56,012 bases of DNA from Glomus cerebriforme (GCA_003550305.1 QKYT01000133.1:72731-128742), one strand, 5' to 3'. Counted from the first letter of the stretch, positions 24,786 to 36,892 are shown. Numbers and translations are program-made. Notes: generated from the letters alone by a model not told the origin.

Positions 24786-25296
24786 TACTACGTTCTTTGG
24801 AGGTAATTTTAAAGGGGAGAGGAATTTTTTTTAATTTTTTAATTTAAGAATGTTATTAACGTTCTTTTTTTTCTCTTTTTTGTAGAAATGAACTTTTTGG
24901 TACTGATTTAAAGGTAATTTCAAGGGGTGAAAAGGTTTTTGTTAACTTTTTAATATAAGAACGTTTATTAACATTCTTATCTTTCTCTTTATTGTAGGAA
25001 CGGATTTTTCGACACCAATGGCACGTTTCTTGGAAGTAATTTTAAAGGGTGAAAGGAAAATTTTTTTAACTTTTAAATATAAAAATATTATTTACATTTT
25101 TCTTTTTCTTTTTTTTTATAGAAACGGATTTTTCAGCACTAGTTTAAAGGTACTAATTTTAAGGGGTAGAAGGGTTTTTGTTAACTTTTTAATATAAGAA
25201 CATTTATTAACATTCTTTTTTTTCTCTTTATTGTAGGAATGATTTTTCGAAGAGTGGAGAGGGGAATTTTTTTAACTTTAAATATAAGAATGTTTA
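24786..25296 (+). repeat. Hairpin/splice-like satellite array 1, about five monomers
   Basis: Five monomers of about 100 bp share an order of parts: GGTAATTTTAAAGGG, an AT stretch, the hairpin AAGAATGTT..AACGTTCTT or variant, a pyrimidine run, TTGTAG, then about 30 nt (GAAACGGATTTTTC...) ending AAAG before the next GGTAAT. The order equals donor, intron, hairpin, polypyrimidine, acceptor and mini-exon. The array is followed at 25310 by a CATCTGAATC/CCAGATTA word block. Confidence 0.7.
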
Positions 25297-25309
25297 GATC
25301 AATTTTTGT

Positions 25310-25497
25310 AATAGTCATCCGGATTATTTATCTGAATCATCTGTCTTTTTTATTCAAATTCATCTGAATCATTCGCTTTTTTCATCCAGATTCATCTATC
25401 ATCTGGCTAAATTCTAACAGATGATCCATTTACTTTTAGACCAGATTATCTACCAGATTAACAGATTAACCAGATCTGGATCATAACACTATATAGA
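25310..25497. repeat. GATC/CAGATT word block with hAT-like end
   Basis: A 190-bp block built from short, partly self-complementary words (CATCTGAATCATC, CCAGATTA, CCAGATCTGGATC). It finishes ...GATCATAACACTA, whose inverse TAGTGTTATGATC resembles the ends of the other TAG-ended elements in this window. No matching left end or duplication was found, so the left side is probably lost. Confidence 0.45.
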
Positions 25498-26443
25498 TTT
25501 ATAGCATTTTTAGCAATTTATATTAAGTATATTATAATAAAATATCAGATTCATTTTTATTTGATTATAAGTATATTGGGATTTATATAGGATCATATCT
25601 CAACTATGCTAATTTTATATTTATATGTATATGCATAGCGTCTTTGGCTAAATCAGCTTCTTTAATTTTTGATCTGTAGTAGTAAGAAAATTCATTTTTT
25701 AGATAAAATATCACATATCTTTGTTGACTTTTTCAGCACTTTTTCACAACCTTTTTGCAATTCAAATAATAAGATGATTAGCTAATTAGATTCGAAAAAA
25801 ATATTATATATCACAGTAGGAAGTTTACATATATGTAAATCAGTATTGTATATCAATTTTGCAGATGTAATCTAAAAAAGAACAAAATCCAATATGGGTC
25901 AACTAATACTTTTTATTTATGCTTAACTACACAAAACTGAAAATTCTGGATACACATGTTCATTAATTGCACAGTAATATAGTGCAGTAGAACATTGGTA
26001 TCTAAGGACTGAGGTGAATGAGAAAAATTTTACTATATATTACGCTGTTAAGAAAGTATTACTCTGCTAATACCAGTATAAGAGGCAAAAACATTTATTA
26101 ATTTTGAAAACATTATAATGCATAATACAGAAATTATAAAATTAGCATGAATTTTTTTATCATAAAGAATAATGTTATTTGATGCATTAATCCAATTGCA
26201 TATTATTGAATTATATTATTTAATAATTTCATATTAAAAAAAAGCAAGGAAATAAAATTCAGAATAATTTACTAAATGATATTATCAAATTGAGCTTTTC
26301 TAATAATGTCTCTTATCTATCTTTATTTTATATCACAAAATTATAGTAAAATAACTATAGGTGGAGGAGTTTTTATACCTATCCAAGACTATTTACTATT
26401 AAGTAATTTTGTTAATAAAAGAATACATTAAGATAACATATAC
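25498..26443. other. AT-rich DNA, no gene seen
   Basis: No coherent reading frame. The part from 26360 to 26440 could contain a further small exon of the gene just downstream in coordinates, but no frame is convincing. Confidence 0.4.
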
Positions 26444-26881
26444 CTTTAACATCCATACATTGGCCAAAACCCTAATAAGATTTCTTATTTTTTTGATAGT
26501 AGCTGGTATCTCAAAAAGCTTCTCCCTTTTTAATATTAATACATAATTCTTAAAACTACTTAAATACGAAACTTGCAATTTGAGATCTATAACACAAATT
26601 AATTCAGTTTACTTATAGTAAAAATTATAAAATACGTTATTTTGCTTACTTAAGTGAAGTATGCTGACAATTTGTAGTTTTCTTACTCTTGTTTCTTCAA
26701 AATGGACTTCTTTGCTCAGGCATATAAGTATATCATACATAGTTTTTTCTAGTTTATATCCATCAGTAAAGCAATTGGTTTCTTTAAATTTTTTAACTAC
26801 TTTAACTGCTCCATACTTCATATTATCAACATATATTTGAAATATCCCATCTATTCTATATTCCATCTTTTTACAACCCAT
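26444..26881 (-). CDS. Two-exon gene fragment, family of unknown function
   Basis: Exon 1 (26881-26650) starts with ATG and encodes MGCKKMEYRIDGIFQIYVDN, then KYGAVKVVKKFKETNCFTDG and YKLEKTMYDILICLSKEVHF. It ends at donor GTAAGC. Exon 2 (26586-26444) follows GTTATAG and encodes NLKLQVSYLSSFKNYVLILK, REKLFEIPATIKKIRNL and IRVLANVWMLK, ending at a GTATATG donor. The two exons join in frame (375 nt, 125 codons) with no stop. A downstream exon must exist or be lost, because no stop is reached before the donor. The helical, Lys-rich protein has no catalytic motif that I recognise. I recall similar repeated proteins from Rhizophagus genomes but give no function. Confidence 0.5.
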
Positions 26882-27169
26882 TTTTTTGTGATTTGTTTCT
26901 GATTTTTTCTCTTGGATATGACTTTACTTGATGATTTCTTTCTGTTAAAAAGTAGTAAGTTAAAATCCAATGATCACAATATATCATAGAAAGCATATAT
27001 ATACCTAACAGTCTCCATTTCTATTACATTTTAAAAACTGTGATCAATGACTAGAGATCATACATTTATATCATACCAGGATTTGAGATATTATTTTTGT
27101 AATAGTTTATTAGGATCTTTATAATCCATTGTTAACCTGGAACAGTCTGTCATCCAAATTAACTATGAA
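26882..27169. other. Spacer between the two-exon gene and the LINE 3' end
   Basis: Upstream of the gene start the minus strand reads as Lys/Ser-rich codons (KKSSSKVISKRKN), possibly an earlier exon. Nothing else is visible. Confidence 0.35.
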
Positions 27170-27591
27170 TAACTTTAGGGATTTTATTAAGCCAAGTTAT
27201 TCACATTACATAATTATATACATTTATACAAAAAACTATAAACACTAAATATCAAAATATAAAAATAAAATAAAAGAAACATAAAATAAAAGAATAGTTA
27301 TATCGAGATAACAGAATAACTCTAATTAGACTAATTAACAGAACAAATCAAATTAACTACCTTAAGACTACTTTACTTTACCATGATTCCCCCCTAATCT
27401 AACTAAAAGCCAGAGTTCAATGGAAGAGGCAACTGCTCCCTTTAGTTTCCTTCAAACCCATCTTCAAAGAATCTAGAGCATACTCTAGAAACTAAACAAA
27501 GCTATTACGACTGTACGAAAACCCGGAGGAAAAGAAATCCATTTGGACTAAGAGCCACCAAATTTGATAGAGGATTCAATCCATTATGAAG

Positions 27592-30500
27592 CTATAGGAA
27601 AGGAAGTAAATAAAGGAGTACAAAAAGTGCGTATGATAGTATGTTGACAAGGCGAAGCTTGGAACGTTTTTGACAGAGCGTAATACCCTTAGACCGTTTC
27701 CAATCAGCAAAAGTGAAAGTACGAGCATGCCAAACCTGACAGTAAAGGTCATAATGTAAAATATACACAATACGACAAAGAATATCATGAGCGGAGTGAA
27801 GAGAAGGAGCACCACAGACTACCAACTCAATTAATGAATGAGGAATAAAATTCTGAAGTAAAAGTCCTCCTTCTGAAATGTTCGGATACCAACAAGGAAG
27901 AACATTAATTTGAGATAAGACCGAAGAGGAAGCCTGAGCGGAACTCAATTGCGCAGTAAGAGAAGACAAACAAGAGTTCAAAATAAACTTTGATATAGCA
28001 ATTCGAGAAGGACAAAGCCAAATGTGAGTAATATCATCATCAGCGGAATACTGAGGTGGACAACATGGATTGAAACAAAATGGACAACTTAGGTCAGAAT
28101 CGTACTGATCTGGACATCAGAGACACAAATTCTGAAGGATAAAGAGTTCATCAAATAATATTTTCATTCTAAAAGAAAAAAAATTTGAGTCCGTAAAAGC
28201 GGAATGTTTACTACCATCCGAACGGCTAGGCAGTGGAGGCGAGTATCGAAGATAAAGCTAAGAAAAGGACCAATCAACATCTGCAAAAAGTGACGCTAAT
28301 GAGGCAAAATGTTGTAATGAGAAAAATTGTTCAGTGAAATGATATTGTGAAATCGTGTCTGAAAATTTTCGTGGATTAATTTCGATAAAAAGGTCATTGA
28401 ATTTCAGGGACACAGGAAGCTAAGAGACTTGAGAAGGGACAAAATCTTCTAAATCAAGACGTAAACTTTTCTTGGCAAGAGCGTCAAAATGATCATTAAA
28501 GGGATCACTGGAATGACCTTTAACTTTGTAAAGGGAAACATTAAAGTGTTTGAATTGTATTAAATTATCTACAGCTGACCACAAAATGAAATGAAAAAGT
28601 CGCCTAAGAAAGAGGTTGTAGTCAAATTTTAAGGATGAAAATGTTAAAATGACGGAAGAAGAATCCATGTATATATGAATCGAAGTATTGCAAGGTGAAT
28701 GGCTAAGAATGGAGACAATAGCTAAAAGTTCCGCGCATGATAAAAAAGGCCATAAAGATGCTGAACTGGATAAATGAGCTAATGGAATAGCTGAGGCAGA
28801 AGGATCAGAAGAGATTTGAAGCCAGCTGAACCCAAGTTTACAATCAGGAGAGCCTAAAGAAGGTAAGGATTTATCGTAATAAAAATACAAAGAAGGTTGG
28901 CGAAAGATAACAAGTTCTGATGAATCTGATGTGATGAAGTTCGACGGGGGAGCATCCATAACAGGAAGGATCGCACAGGAGAAATCAGGAGAAATATTCA
29001 AACGAGATTGATACCGTCGAAAAATAGACTCTACCGTACGAGGTGAAAGCATCAGAGGAATAAACGGATGAGCCGTAATGGGCTGTTTTTTGTTACTCAG
29101 GAGCTCAATTGTCATAAACAAATCAACTGAAACTAAACAAGAAGGTTTAGGGATACTGGGATGATTTTGCTCTGAAGGGATATAATAATCATTAGTTAAA
29201 ATAGAGAGATTACAATCAGTGCACCTGTGAAGTTCATAAGGTACTGTGAAAGGTGTGAGAGAAATGGAAGCTGAATAAACAGGCAACTAATGTTCTAATT
29301 CAATAGAAGATGAAGCAGATCAGAATTTGTAAATTCAGCCATAAATAGTAGAAGAGGAAGAAGTCAACCAAGAGGCAACAAATAAGCGTTTATTGGTTTT
29401 GTCTTCATAAAGAGAAACAAAACGTTCATCAGGAACTGAATCCGAAGGGAGAACATATTGGGATGCAAGAGTATGCGATAGGAGGGAGGGATAAAGAGAA
29501 CGTTTCAATAGTGAATACCAAGCTGGAATTTTATCACTTTTTTTGAAAGTAAGAGTAGATTTTAGGTCCATCCATCTTTTATAATAGAGGCTGTCTCCAG
29601 TAACTAGTTGCGAAAGAAAAAGCATGCCTTTGGATTTTAAAGTATAAGAAAGTGAAGAGTAAAGAGTAGGAAAAAGGTTAACCAAGGAAGAGGAACCACC
29701 AAGGACCTGTCTGGCAGAAAGAGAAGAAGTCGAATTAATAGAAAAAGTAATGTTCAAAGATGAAGCTAAAGCTAAAACTTTTGCAATAAAACTCAATTTA
29801 AAACAGAGTTTCTTTGACCAAAATGACCAATGTTCAAATTGTAAAGGAAAATAAGGAACCAAAGGATGATTGAATATTGTCTAAACGAAGTTGAATAATG
29901 TCCGAAAGAAAAGAAAAGGAATTCATAAAAGAGAACAAATTACTAATAGCACATTGTTGCAAGTGACTAAAAAGATCTTTCAGTTCATAAAATTGCTGCA
30001 TAAAAAGCGCAATATTAAAAATGGAGGAAGTGAGCCGAAGAGTGTTTTTCACAACAGTTTTAAAAGGACTAGCAAAAGAATCACATTGAGAACGAGAAAA
30101 AACAGTCATTTGAGAACGATATTCCACCCTAGGGAGAATAATCGAATTGTATAAATAAATCAACTGTTTATCCGTTAACAATTTGGCGCATAAGATAGAA
30201 CTGGAAGAGATTGAATACTCTTATTTTAGTTATTGAGCGATGAATTTTGAGGAATAAGCCAAATTGAACCAAACGCCAAGAAAGTGAAAGGAAGAAGAAG
30301 GCAGAAGCACATCAATAGAAATAGACGAAGTAGAGTTGAGAGCGGAACGAGTGAGATTGAATGAAACAAAGCCATCAGAAACAGCGTTCAGATTGTTGCA
30401 TATTAATATATATTTGGAATGATTGGCAGAAACATTATTGAAGAAATAAAATTCTTCAGTGATTGAAAGAAGATTAGATAAACCCTCCTTTGAATGGGAA

Positions 30501-32426
30501 ACAAGCGTAGAATCATCCATAAAAGTAAAATTACTAAAGGATAAGACTGAATCAATAGTTGAATGCAGAGACAAGTTAGAGAAAACTGAACTAGATAATT
30601 TGTAAGGAGCAGAGGAAGAAGCGGTAAGTTCAGTAAGAAGAGGATCAAAATAGATGACCCATAGCAAGGGAGAAATAATTTCACCTTAGTCGACTCCTAT
30701 TTTGACATCATAAGAATCGAAGCAGCCAAAAGGTGTAATAATATGGTTAGAGTGACGTGTGAACAAGTTAATAATAAACTTGCGACATAAGAAAGGAAAC
30801 TTCAAATGATGCATAGCCATGTCTAGCATTTTGAGGCTGATAGAGTCGAATGCCTTAGAAATGTCGTAATAGAACCCAAAGTTCTTTACCATTAACTTGG
30901 GCATCTTGGATGATTGAATTAAGAGCGAAAATAGAAGACTTGCAAAAGCTTTCAGGGAGGCTAGCGTAATTATTCCCAGTAAGAACAAAGGATCGCTGAA
31001 AGGCAGTTGCAAACTAATTTGACAACACATTTGCGAGTAGATTCTAATAAAGTTATAGGGTGAGTGTTTTTAAGTTATGATTTCCAGTCATATGGTTTGG
31101 AAATGGGATAGATAGTTACTTCACGCCAATCATTAGGAATATCACCTTGCCTAAGACAAAGACAAACAAGGTCGAAAAGTGATTTAGAAGATGAAGGGTC
31201 GAGATGTTTTAACATCTCATAACTGATAAGGAAGGGACCTGAAGCTTTGCCATTAGGCATAGAAGAGAGAACAGAATTCCATTCTTCAAGAGAAGGAGAG
31301 GCCATAACGTATTGGTAAATATCTGGATTGACTGAAAATAACGGAGAGTAGTGATGAGACCATCTAGATGAAGATTGAAAAAGATCAAATGATAAAGGAA
31401 TAACGGGAGAAACATAGTTTTGAAAATGATCGATAGCCACTTGTTTAATATTAATGGGCGACGTTAACAGTTGAAGATCATTAGAAGAGACAAGAATATG
31501 ATCAAGGACAATGGAGCGATGTGATCGATTTAAAGAGAAATCAATAAAGGAACCTTTGTTGTATAGATAATTATCATAACGATCAAGGGAAAATTTTGCA
31601 ATGCGATCTCTTTTGTATTGCATATCTGCGAGATCAATAAGTTTGTGGATAAATTTCTGAAGAGATTTAATAGCGCGTCGACCTTCTTGAACAGAAGAAA
31701 CAGAATAAGAAGGCAGAAAAGCAAAATCAGGCATACCATGCCTAATCGCAATGGTATTGAGAGGATTATCAAATCTGACCAGTTATTGGAAAGATAATTA
31801 GGGTGTAATGTACATTGACATTTAGAAAAGTGAATGAGAATGTGAGAAATAATTTTAAGATCTTTGTATTTGAAAACATTATGAGACATAATGTGTGAAA
31901 TAGAAGTAGGGGAAACATAACGAAAGGAAATGCATTCATCAGCCGCTATGCGAACTGAAACACAAAGATCATGCCACATATTATTTAAATTAGCATGATA
32001 GTTAGCCGGTTGAGAAGCCCTTTGAGTGAGAAAAGAGTCACATGAAGATGAAAAAGAGGACCACAGAGAAGGAGATAAAGATGAGAAATCATAACATTTT
32101 CTTGCTTGGATTTGCTATTTAAGTTTTGCTGGTTGTATATTCACAAAAAAAGGAAAACGATGGAAGTAAACTATAAGCATTTTGTGATCAGAAGAATGAA
32201 AACATTCATTGGAGTTCCAAACATCCTGATGATATAAGCTATTGTCTAAATCTTTGGGAAGCCAAATGAGATCAACGTGACTAGATGCGTTGATAGATAA
32301 GGTATTTGGGTTGTGTTGAACATAGGTGGGTATCATATAACGGATAACAGTCAAAGTGAGTTTGAGATAATTCATGAATAAGATTGAAAAGAGGAGGAAT
32401 AGATCGACCTTCAAAGAGACATTCAT
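27592..32426 (-). pseudogene. LINE ORF2: endonuclease (partial), reverse transcriptase, RNase H
   Basis: The C-terminal half of an APE-type endonuclease is visible at 32.43-32.12 kb (SSHVDLIWLP, then CFHSSDHKMLIVYF, the SDH motif). The reverse transcriptase follows: GKASGPFLISYEMLKHL (31.25 kb), WREVTIYPISKPYDW (31.09 kb), HPITLLESTRK (31.04 kb), FGFYYDISKAFDSI with the first Asp (30.87 kb), and FMDDSTLV with the Asp pair at about 30515. RNase H at 29286-28420 keeps Asp138 (YYDKS), Glu186 (CAELLAI), Asp208 (YMDSSS) and Asp268 (NDHFDALAK) of that frame. A CCHC motif (CPFC..., ITHIWLC) lies near 28.05 kb, and the protein ends at 27592. ORF2 would nick the target and copy the RNA into it. Multiple shifts and the lost endonuclease N-terminus make it non-autonomous. 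Confidence 0.75.
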
Positions 32427-32435
32427 TGAAGTGCG

Positions 32436-34262
32436 TTATATTAGAGTGTCAGAGTGAAGTTCACTAGAGTGGAATTGAGTAATACCCCATTCATTATTGT
32501 ACTCAGCGGTTTGGGCATCTTTCTCAGCTTGAGAGAGAGCATGACAAATAGGATTGTCTGAAAGACCTGCAGCCTTTTCAAGGCGGAAAATACGGAGTTC
32601 AAAATTTTCAATGTAGGTGATCAATATATTAATTCAAGATTCAACTTCTGATATTCTTTCATGTAACTCCATAATCACTTCAGCGGAGGAAAGCTCAGGG
32701 TAATCCTCTTGATGGGATTGGAAAGCAGGATCCTAGTAAGATTATTCTCGATTGTTTCTTTGAGAGCGAGAAATTTTGCATGTAGAAGAAGAGGATGAGG
32801 AGGAAGAGCCAGAAACTGGTTGTTTAACCGCAGAAGCGTAAGATTGGGAGGAATTAGGTTCTGAAATACGGACTTTAGAGCCAGACCTGGGGCATGAACG
32901 GGAACAGAAATGGGATAAAGCATGAGATTTTTGAGAGTCATTCCTATGTTGAGCAGGTTTATATTTATTATATAAACATTGGACATTTTTATCAGTGAAG
33001 TGTTTGGTACGAGAAGACTTGGTGCAATTAGAGCCCTCGTTAGAGTGCTTAAAACCATAGCGAGGATACAAATCTTTGGCATCCGATAAATGATATCACA
33101 TAAGAGATCGGTCATTGAATTGAAAAGAAAGTTCCATAGCTGCATCCATAGTTTCTTGTGATGAGAACATAACATGAGCGTAAGGTTTAGGTCGATAGAA
33201 AAAATGAGAATGTGGAATATTAATAGAACGAGCTTTAGTTTCAGTTCAGATTGAATGCAAGTTGCCTGCTTTGATGTCAAAAGAAGTAGGAGACCAGCTA
33301 AAATAGCAGTAAACGAGTGATGAAATCAATTGGCATCGACTAAGGTTGATACTGGAAATAATATCCCATACACGTGATGGCCCAGATGTCGTAAAAGGAA
33401 TTAACCGTTTCTTTGTTATCGAAGATAACAGTGGCCTTTTGCCAAATAGCATTGGAGGAGTATGAAGAGTAAGTTTCTTGACTAAACCAAAATGGACAAG
33501 GTAGGATTTAATGTGCGATGGCTTGATATCCAATGGAATATCTGACAAGAGAAGCGTGTGATCTGCTTCAGCTGCGCGATCAGCATTGCGATCATATAAA
33601 TAGAAAATGATATCGTGGAGATCTGCAATAGCATAACCAATTGCATTTTTTAAGGAATTCTCAGAATAAAAATGGATGATGATGCATAGATCATTTTTAA
33701 CGCTAACAATAGAAATCCTTTATACAAAGGATCTGAACCGAAAAAAAGTCAACCTCATTTTTTAATATGGATTTTTGGGGGAATTTTTTAAGCAGTGCAT
33801 CGGTAGGCGTAGCAGCTGTGGCAAAAATAGTGAAAGTGACTGGAATAGTGAGAGAAGGGTCCAAATTGTCTTCAGGAGAAGAGAGCGAAGTAGAAGAACA
33901 GTTGGAGGAAGAAGTAGGTGGAGCGTGAATAGAGTTGTCTATGGTTTCTGGGTTATCAGCGCAACTCTTTCCTTTATTCATAACAGGAGTGGTAACAGGT
34001 GTAGTAGGGGCGGAAGTTGGAGAAACTTCAGTTTCAGCAACTGGAGAAGAAGATGAAGAAGTCTGAGCAGGAACTTCAGAGGAAGACGAGTGTTCAGCTG
34101 CAGAAACTTTTTGACGTCATCCATGGGTTTCAAATCATCAGTTTTAGTGCGTTTAGTAGAACCATAAGTATCTTTAGTGACCGGGCGACGGGAACTAATG
34201 TTTTTCAGCGTAGAGTCATGATCACGGCCACGTTGAGCAGTCTGGCGAGTCTTGGGAGGCAT
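32436..34262 (-). pseudogene. LINE ORF1 (gag-like nucleic-acid-binding protein), frameshifted
   Basis: Starting at ATG 34262 (MPPKTRQTAQRGRDHDST), pieces in different frames give a basic N-terminus, a Ser/Pro/Thr-rich linker (SSSNCSSTSLSSPEDN), a part with IPLDIKPSHIKSYLVHFGLV (33546), and a basic Cys/His stretch (SNEGSNCTKSSRTKHF, CLYNKYK, HFCSRSCPRSGSK) around 32.9-33.05 kb that may bind RNA. The end is LEKAAGLSDNPICHALSQAE, finishing at a TAA at 32436. LINE ORF1 proteins coat the element RNA. At least four frame changes make this copy inactive. Confidence 0.6.
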
Positions 34263-34374
34263 TTTCGAACAAAATTATTAGGTAAGTGTTGAGTTTTGCT
34301 ATTATTTACTAAGACCAACTTCACTTTTTTGCTTAGCAGAATTTTTGGACTGAGGATTAGCAGAATGAGTTAGT

Positions 34375-34390
34375 GATCAGCCTTTTTATA
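34375..34390 (-). promoter_or_regulatory. TATA-like box upstream of LINE ORF1
   Basis: TATAAAAAGGCTGATC on the minus strand lies 119 nt upstream of the ORF1 ATG. LINE promoters are usually internal and TATA-less. The same 14 bases TATAAAAAGGCTGA occur on the plus strand at 44402-44415. Whether it directs transcription is inferred. Confidence 0.4.
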
Positions 34391-34640
34391 AATAACTTCA
34401 GGAATTTTTTATTATTTAAAGTTACTCGGGGCAAATTTTACAAGATAGTCAGTAGAAAAATACAAATTGAGAAGTTAAAGCTACCTAATTCGAACTTTTG
34501 TTAAAAACTAAATAACACCGCCCAATTAAAATATTAACCTTCCCCCACTACGATCCCAGCTGTATACCCGTCTAACCTTCTGGAGTGGGCCTCAGACTTG
34601 GGACCATTTAGCGTAAGAGGTATAAATAAATAACTTCAGA

Positions 34641-35185
34641 GAAACAATAGCTTTGAAGTATTCCACATGCGAATTGAAGGCGCAATATGAAATTACAAAG
34701 TTTATAGACAAAAATTTACATACGGATAAACACAAGTATATATTTTAGGAACTTAGAGATTTTAGAGAGGATAGTTCTTTTATTATAGTAATTCCAAACT
34801 ACAGAACTCACTATCGAGTCCTTAAGAAAAATACAAAGATATTTATATAGTATATCTCATAGAGGTGCAACATCATTATTCATCGCCTCCAATTTGTCAC
34901 TCCCGTATCACACCCTCCAACTTTTATTTTTACTATTTATCCTAGGGACAATTTTTTCAAGGTGTGAAATCCTATTTGTCACATGTTAATCGTCACATTT
35001 CTTAATTTTGGCCGAAAACTTTAATTCTGGCCAGAATTTCTATTTTTGGACATTAAATAACATTACACAAACCAAAAAAAAGCAATTTTATTTCTCTTAA
35101 AAATCGAAATTTAGGGTACATGGGACTCCCAAAAAAGGAAATTTTCTTAATTTCAGCCAGAATTACCGAATTAGGAACATCCGGC
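34641..35185. other. Spacer between LINE and the TIR satellite element
   Basis: No gene. At 34990-35060 and 35150-35175 it has AATTTTGGCCGAAAA, AATTCTGGCCAGAATT and similar self-complementary GGCC words that also occur at 36721-36760 and 47360-47400. CACACC...GGTGTG at 34913-34969 forms a small inverted repeat. Confidence 0.4.
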
Positions 35186-35406
35186 TAGAGGTATGCTCTG
35201 TTCAATCCGTCATCCGTTTTTGAACGGATTGGATAATTCGGATTAAGGAATGAACGAATTTCGGATAATCCGGATGGATCTGTTGGATAACACCAGATTG
35301 ATCAGATATTACATGGATGACCAGATTGATCGGATTAATCAGATAATCTGGTCAAATCTGGTATTTTTTTTTATTTTTTTTTGTTTTTGTTTTTATTTTA
35401 ATACAC

Positions 35407-35775
35407 AAGAACGTTTATTAACGTTCTTTTTTNTTCTTTTTTGTAAGAATGAACACTTCAGCTCATCTCCTGGAGGTAAATGGGGTAAAAAGAGGGTAGT
35501 GAGGTATTTTTTTATTAAACTTTAATACAAGAACGTTGCTAACGTTCTTTTTTTTTCTTTTTTTTAGAAATGAACACTTCGGCTCGACTCCTGGAGGTAA
35601 TTGAAAGGGGGGTGGTTATTAAACTTTAATATACGAACGTTACTAATGTTCTTTTTTTTTCTTTTTTTTAGAAATGAACACTTCGGCTCGACTCCTGGAG
35701 GTAATTGAAAGGGGGGTGGTTATTAAACTTTAATATACGAACGTTACTAATGTTCTTTTTTTTTCTTTTTTGTAG
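35407..35775 (+). repeat. Satellite array 2a, about three monomers
   Basis: Monomers of about 115 bp: hairpin AGAACGTT..AACGTTCT, pyrimidine run, TTTTTAG or TTTTTGTAAG, then about 29 nt (AAATGAACACTTCGGCTCG...) ending CTGGAG before GGTAATTG. The last two complete monomers are nearly identical, which suggests recent duplication. One ambiguous base lies in the first. Confidence 0.8.
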
Positions 35776-35879
35776 AAACGAATATAGTTGTTTCCGAAAT
35801 TCAATTAGCAAATCCGAAATCCGAAATTCCGTAATTGTAATTAATTATATTTTGTGTAACAATGCGAAATTGATATTTT

Positions 35880-36268
35880 CTCGCGATCTAGTAATCCGAT
35901 TTTATTGATTTTACCACCATTAAATTTGTCTCATTGAGACGAATCTAATGGTATATAATTCAGTTCTTTAGCTTCGATATTGACGAAGTTAAAATACTAT
36001 AAACATTTAAAGATTATTGAAGTCAGAGCAAGATCTAATGATTAGATTTAAACGAATTTACTACCATTCGATTTGTCATAATAAGACGATTCTAATGGCA
36101 GTAAAATCATATTTTTAGCATTAATATTGACAAAGTTATGATACTATAAATGTTTAACAATTATTGATATTAGAACACGATCTAGTAATTGAAATTAAAT
36201 GATCTCAACACCATTAGAATCATCATACCGAGACGAACCAAATGGTGATAAGATCATCCAAAATAGAT
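35880..36268 (+). repeat. 148-bp direct repeat with internal hairpin, 2.7 copies
   Basis: Units begin CGATCTAGTAAT (about 35884), AGATCTAATGATT (about 36030) and CGATCTAGTAATT (about 36178). Each contains ACCATT..., then GTCTC/GAGAC-like loop bases, then ...AATGGT, an imperfect stem of about 37 nt. The first two units also share GATATTGACGAAGTT and ATACTATAAA. The third is truncated at the retrocopy insertion. No ORF. Confidence 0.7.
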
Positions 36269-36282
36269 CACTAGATGCTGAG

Positions 36283-36677
36283 TTTTTTTTTGTGTTTAAC
36301 AGCATATTTTATTAATTAGTTTGTAATAGAAAATAGACACAGAATACATAAAATAATAAAATATATGGATCTCGTTTCTATCTAGTTTACATAAATAAGA
36401 ATTTAAAAAGTAAAACTAATCTAAATGCCTACACTATAAACCTAATATAAAAACATACCCAGTATGCAACTTCGCAATGAGAGGTCGCAACCAGGTTGAC
36501 CATCCAGAAAGTATCCCCTCCAGTCCCTTAAAATAAGTTAAAGGAGAGCCGTAACTTAACTACCCGAACTGTCAGATCCATCAGAGGGACCAAATGGTCC
36601 AAAAGGTTGATCCAGGGAGTTCCGAGAGAAAATGCCTTAACCAGCAAATCTGGAATAGGGGCTGAGGTCGGCGATGC
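36283..36677 (-). mobile_element. 5'-truncated retrocopy with poly(A), signal and 13-bp duplication
   Basis: The insert is flanked by ACTAGATGCTGAG (36270-36282) and ACTAGATGTTGAG (36678-36690), 12 of 13 identical. On the minus strand it opens in frame with ASPTSAPIPDLLVKAF and FGPFGPSDGSDSSGS to a TAA at 36558-36556. A GC-richer 3' UTR follows, then an AATAAA at 36313-36308 and nine A residues at the end. This is the structure of an mRNA tail copied by a LINE machinery. The parent could be a cellular mRNA or the 3' end of another LINE; its short C-terminus is not recognised. Confidence 0.75.
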
Positions 36678-36892
36678 ACTAGATGTTGAGTTATTATTTA
36701 TTAAATTTTCTAAATATAATTCGGCCAAAATTAAGGTTAATTCTGGCCAAATATTTTCGTAATGCGAAATTAATTATGGAACCTGAAATTAATTATGGAA
36801 TTCAGAATTTTTTTGATGAATTACTTAATAATTACAGAATTACGTAATTACGGATTTCTGTAATACTAAAATAATTTTGGCTACAACTATAG

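Larger units (their letters stand above)
27170..34640 (-). mobile_element. Non-LTR retrotransposon (LINE) with RNase H, about 7 kb, broken
   Basis: Read on the minus strand, the order is 5' UTR (TATA-like box at 34390-34381), ORF1 from 34262, a partial APE-type endonuclease, a reverse transcriptase, RNase H, a CCHC motif and a 3' UTR ending at an AATAAA (27188-27183). The GC content is clearly higher than that of its surroundings, as expected for a later insertion. Frameshifts and stops break every ORF, and the N-terminal half of the endonuclease is missing. No poly(A) tail or target duplication could be fixed, and the 5' limit (34.3-34.6 kb) is uncertain. Confidence 0.8.

Noticed and set aside
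24786..25296. CRISPR array
   Set aside because: Repeat-like spacing, but the spacers are as conserved as the repeats and the context is eukaryotic; it is a tandem satellite.
29891..34292. Plus-strand ORFs at 29891-30154, 33775-34056 and 34017-34292
   Set aside because: Antisense shadows of the LINE; the minus strand has the RT, RNase H and ORF1 motifs.
34540..34630. 5S rRNA or tRNA gene in the GC-richer LINE leader
   Set aside because: No A/B/C box set or cloverleaf could be drawn; the similarity is limited to GGTTAGACGGG-type words.
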